From Todiramphus chloris collaris (Eukaryota > Chordata > Aves > Coraciiformes > Alcedinidae): a stretch of 64,000 nucleotides of DNA. The notes beneath the pieces were generated by a model. It was not told the origin of the DNA and searched no databases. It was given only the letters and a program-made list of their open reading frames with translations. A program made the position numbers and the translations under genes. Location: the NCBI GenBank assembly GCA_025345505.1, contig JANVCC010000073.1:8688593-8752592 (forward strand), read 5' to 3'. Of this stretch, positions 61,901 through 64,000 are shown piece after piece; within the stretch, counting starts at the first letter, position 1, and every line of letters starts with the position of its first letter.

Positions 61901-64000
61901 CTTGCAGGAGCCAGACAGACTCAAAATAATATTTTTCATACAAAACACAATGAGGTCATATTTGTCTTTCATCTGGGATAACAAAATTATGCCTTGGCTA
62001 CATTGGGCGGTTTCATGCTAAAGGCATCATTGTTGATCTACATTTTAAAGTAGAAACATTTGTATGCTTTGCAAAACAATCAGATAAGACCCAAAATGCT
62101 TTTCCTAGCATCTCTCCACACTAAAGATAGAGAGATTTTGCACACAGCTACATGCACAATCAACTTCTAATAATGCTGTTCAGCACAACGGAAGCGAATA
62201 TATGACCTTTCACATACGAGTGCATGGAAAAAAAAAATCTTTGCTTCTAATAAAATGAGTTTAGTGGAGAAATTCTGGTTTCCCTTCTGGGTTATTTTTT
62301 TTGTCCTTAAATAAAATGTATCTTTTAGTTCAAAAGAACATGTTGGTTTGCACTCTTCCTGAAGACTTCTTCAGCTTTAAAGTTAAATCGCATGTTTTAA
62401 AAGATGCTGGGATAGATTCTGTAAATGTGCTTTCAGGCAGCTGTTATAAATTGGACTTCTTCACATAAGTATCAACTACATGAACCGAGGGTTGCCTCTC
62501 TAAGAGACTTTCAAAGCAAGCTTTGTTGTGTTGCTAAGATCCAGACAAGGAATGCCAGGCTGGACAAGGTTTAAAATGGATTTAAAACATTTTATCATCA
62601 GACACAACTCCTCAAAGTGACTAAAGGGGGCAGGAAGCACTGGTATTTGAAACTCTTGAATTTTTATTTCCCAGCAGGAGATGAGCACTCATATTGTTCC
62701 GCAGTGTTTGGGTGGACAATGTTTTTATTTCATTTGAACAGAAAAAAATATATTAATAAAAACAATGCCGCACAATGGAACACAGTATTGTTTGGGTAAA
62801 TAACACTTAGAAGAAAGCCAGTTCGTTATTATCACTTGAGATTGGAGGCCCCTACTGAGACCAGTGACCCGCTGTGCTGGGATCTGTGTAAATACATGAT
62901 GAGAGACAGTCCTTGGGCCAAAGAGCTTGCAATCCAAACACACAAAGCAAACATCAGGGGTATTACAATCATCCTCATAGTCAGTGCAGGCCTCTCACAT
63001 TCTCTTAAGTGTGAAGCCTCTCTACAGTTAATGGAAACATCAGTTTCATCCCCCTTTTAATTTTGTTCTCCCTGTTTTCCAAGTCCTGTGCTCAATGCTT
63101 GAGCTGAATCCTGCAGAGCAGTCAGATGTGCCCTGCCCTGACCCACCGCCCTGGCCACGGGTCTGCTATCTGGGAGGAAAAATACACACGTGGCTCAGCA
63201 GCAAGGGTCCCCGTGAGTCAGGCCAGATGGACCAGCATCTGCTTACCCCTCTCCAAAGTAGCTTCTCCTGTGCCATGGAGATGAGTGACATTGGAGTGAT
63301 ACCCATACTGTAAGTGGGAAGAGAACCATGGTAATGTCTCCAGTTGCCTGCAGATTGGTAAGCTGGTCTCCCTGCTATCAATCAACAAAGCAGACAGAAG
63401 AGACCTGCATATTTGGAGGCAGTTTGGAAGGAAGCTCTTCTGCAGCACTTTCACCTCTTTCCCATCTTCTGCTTTTACAGCACATAGCACTTCCCCTGTC
63501 CCTTGCTGCTCGGCAGCAAGATTGTGCCCAGTGTGGGCACAAAGTATAACATGAGAAATGTCTTGAAGGAGGGGACAAACACCAGTATCACCAGTACCTT
63601 GTAGCAGTTTTCAGCACTTGTTGAGCTCAAGCGTAACTACAGAACAGCTGAGAGATGTGGGTGTGTGGCTGCTGGTGGCTCCTGGTGAGGAACTGCATCA
63701 AGTTCATCCCACACCCACCATGTTTCACTGCAGTTCACTGGTATGGTTGTTCTGCCTAAATTTAAATGTCTCCATGCAGCTTGTCTGGTTTTTAACTCAT
63801 GGATTATTTCTTTTCCAAAGCAAATTAAAGCAGACATGGCATTATTATGTCTGAATTATTAGGCCGCCTAGAGAATTGCAGGCCCAACATGCGGCTTAGG
63901 CATTTTTTGTTGTTATTGTTGTCATCTAGAGTATTATATTATTTTCAACACATCATTTACTTTACTGTTGTAAGAAATATTTTCAAGACTAAACCTGGTA
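58982..64000 (-). other. AFF2: AFF2 intron upstream of window exon 1 (open at window edge)
   Basis: More than 5 kb without an AFF2 exon. I looked for minus-strand matches to the preceding family blocks (EDDLKLSSDE, TELYQAVEKAK) and saw none. It holds a pyrimidine tract (60461-60486) with an exon-like segment on the plus strand (60488-60548), and a moderately GC-rich stretch at 61140-61500. Nothing else is recognisable. Confidence 0.7.

Overview
This window is vertebrate nuclear DNA, most probably avian. It has no bacterial-style gene packing. Instead it holds short coding exons separated by long AT-rich introns with consensus GT/AG junctions, and three LINE fragments of the CR1 type that dominates bird genomes. 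The sparse repeat content and compact introns also fit a bird, though a crocodilian or turtle cannot be excluded from sequence alone.

The one gene I can establish is AFF2 (FMR2; AF4/FMR2 family, a nuclear scaffold of super-elongation-type complexes). It lies on the minus strand, so transcription runs from high to low coordinates. I could place the last 12 coding exons (58981 down to 23545). They join in a single consistent reading frame of 810 residues ending in the family's C-terminal peptide WLRIEAHLL and a TAG stop. Human AFF2 is about 1311 residues, so the first ~500 residues and the promoter lie beyond position 64000. In order, the encoded parts are: a serine/acidic-rich tract (58.9 kb), a large 1020-nt exon with basic and phospho-Ser regions and the AF9/ENL-binding motif (57.3-58.3 kb), two linker exons (55.1 and 48.7 kb), and a C-terminal homology (dimerisation) domain spread over eight small exons (46.8 down to 23.5 kb).

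Downstream of the stop, 23544 to about 14034 looks like one very long 3'UTR of about 9.5 kb. It contains no CR1, and its length is close to what I recall for the human transcript. Positions 1-14033 are intergenic. They hold a CR1 fragment (2453-2977), a decayed protein-like segment of unknown origin (4243-4866, one in-frame stop), simple repeats, a perfect-period 44-bp tandem duplication (12351-12438) and a purine-rich tract (8429-8522).

The introns carry a 2.7-kb CR1 with recognisable endonuclease and reverse-transcriptase segments (29111-31845, same orientation as AFF2) and a shorter CR1 in the opposite orientation (39405-39949). I found no tRNA, rRNA, CRISPR array or endogenous retrovirus, and nothing I would call a new biological system. 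The most useful leads are an unusually weak splice donor before the last exon, a tandem NAGNAG acceptor, absence of the human-type Thr/Ala repeat, a membrane-like open frame just after the stop codon, and the unidentified protein-like relic at 4.2-4.9 kb.
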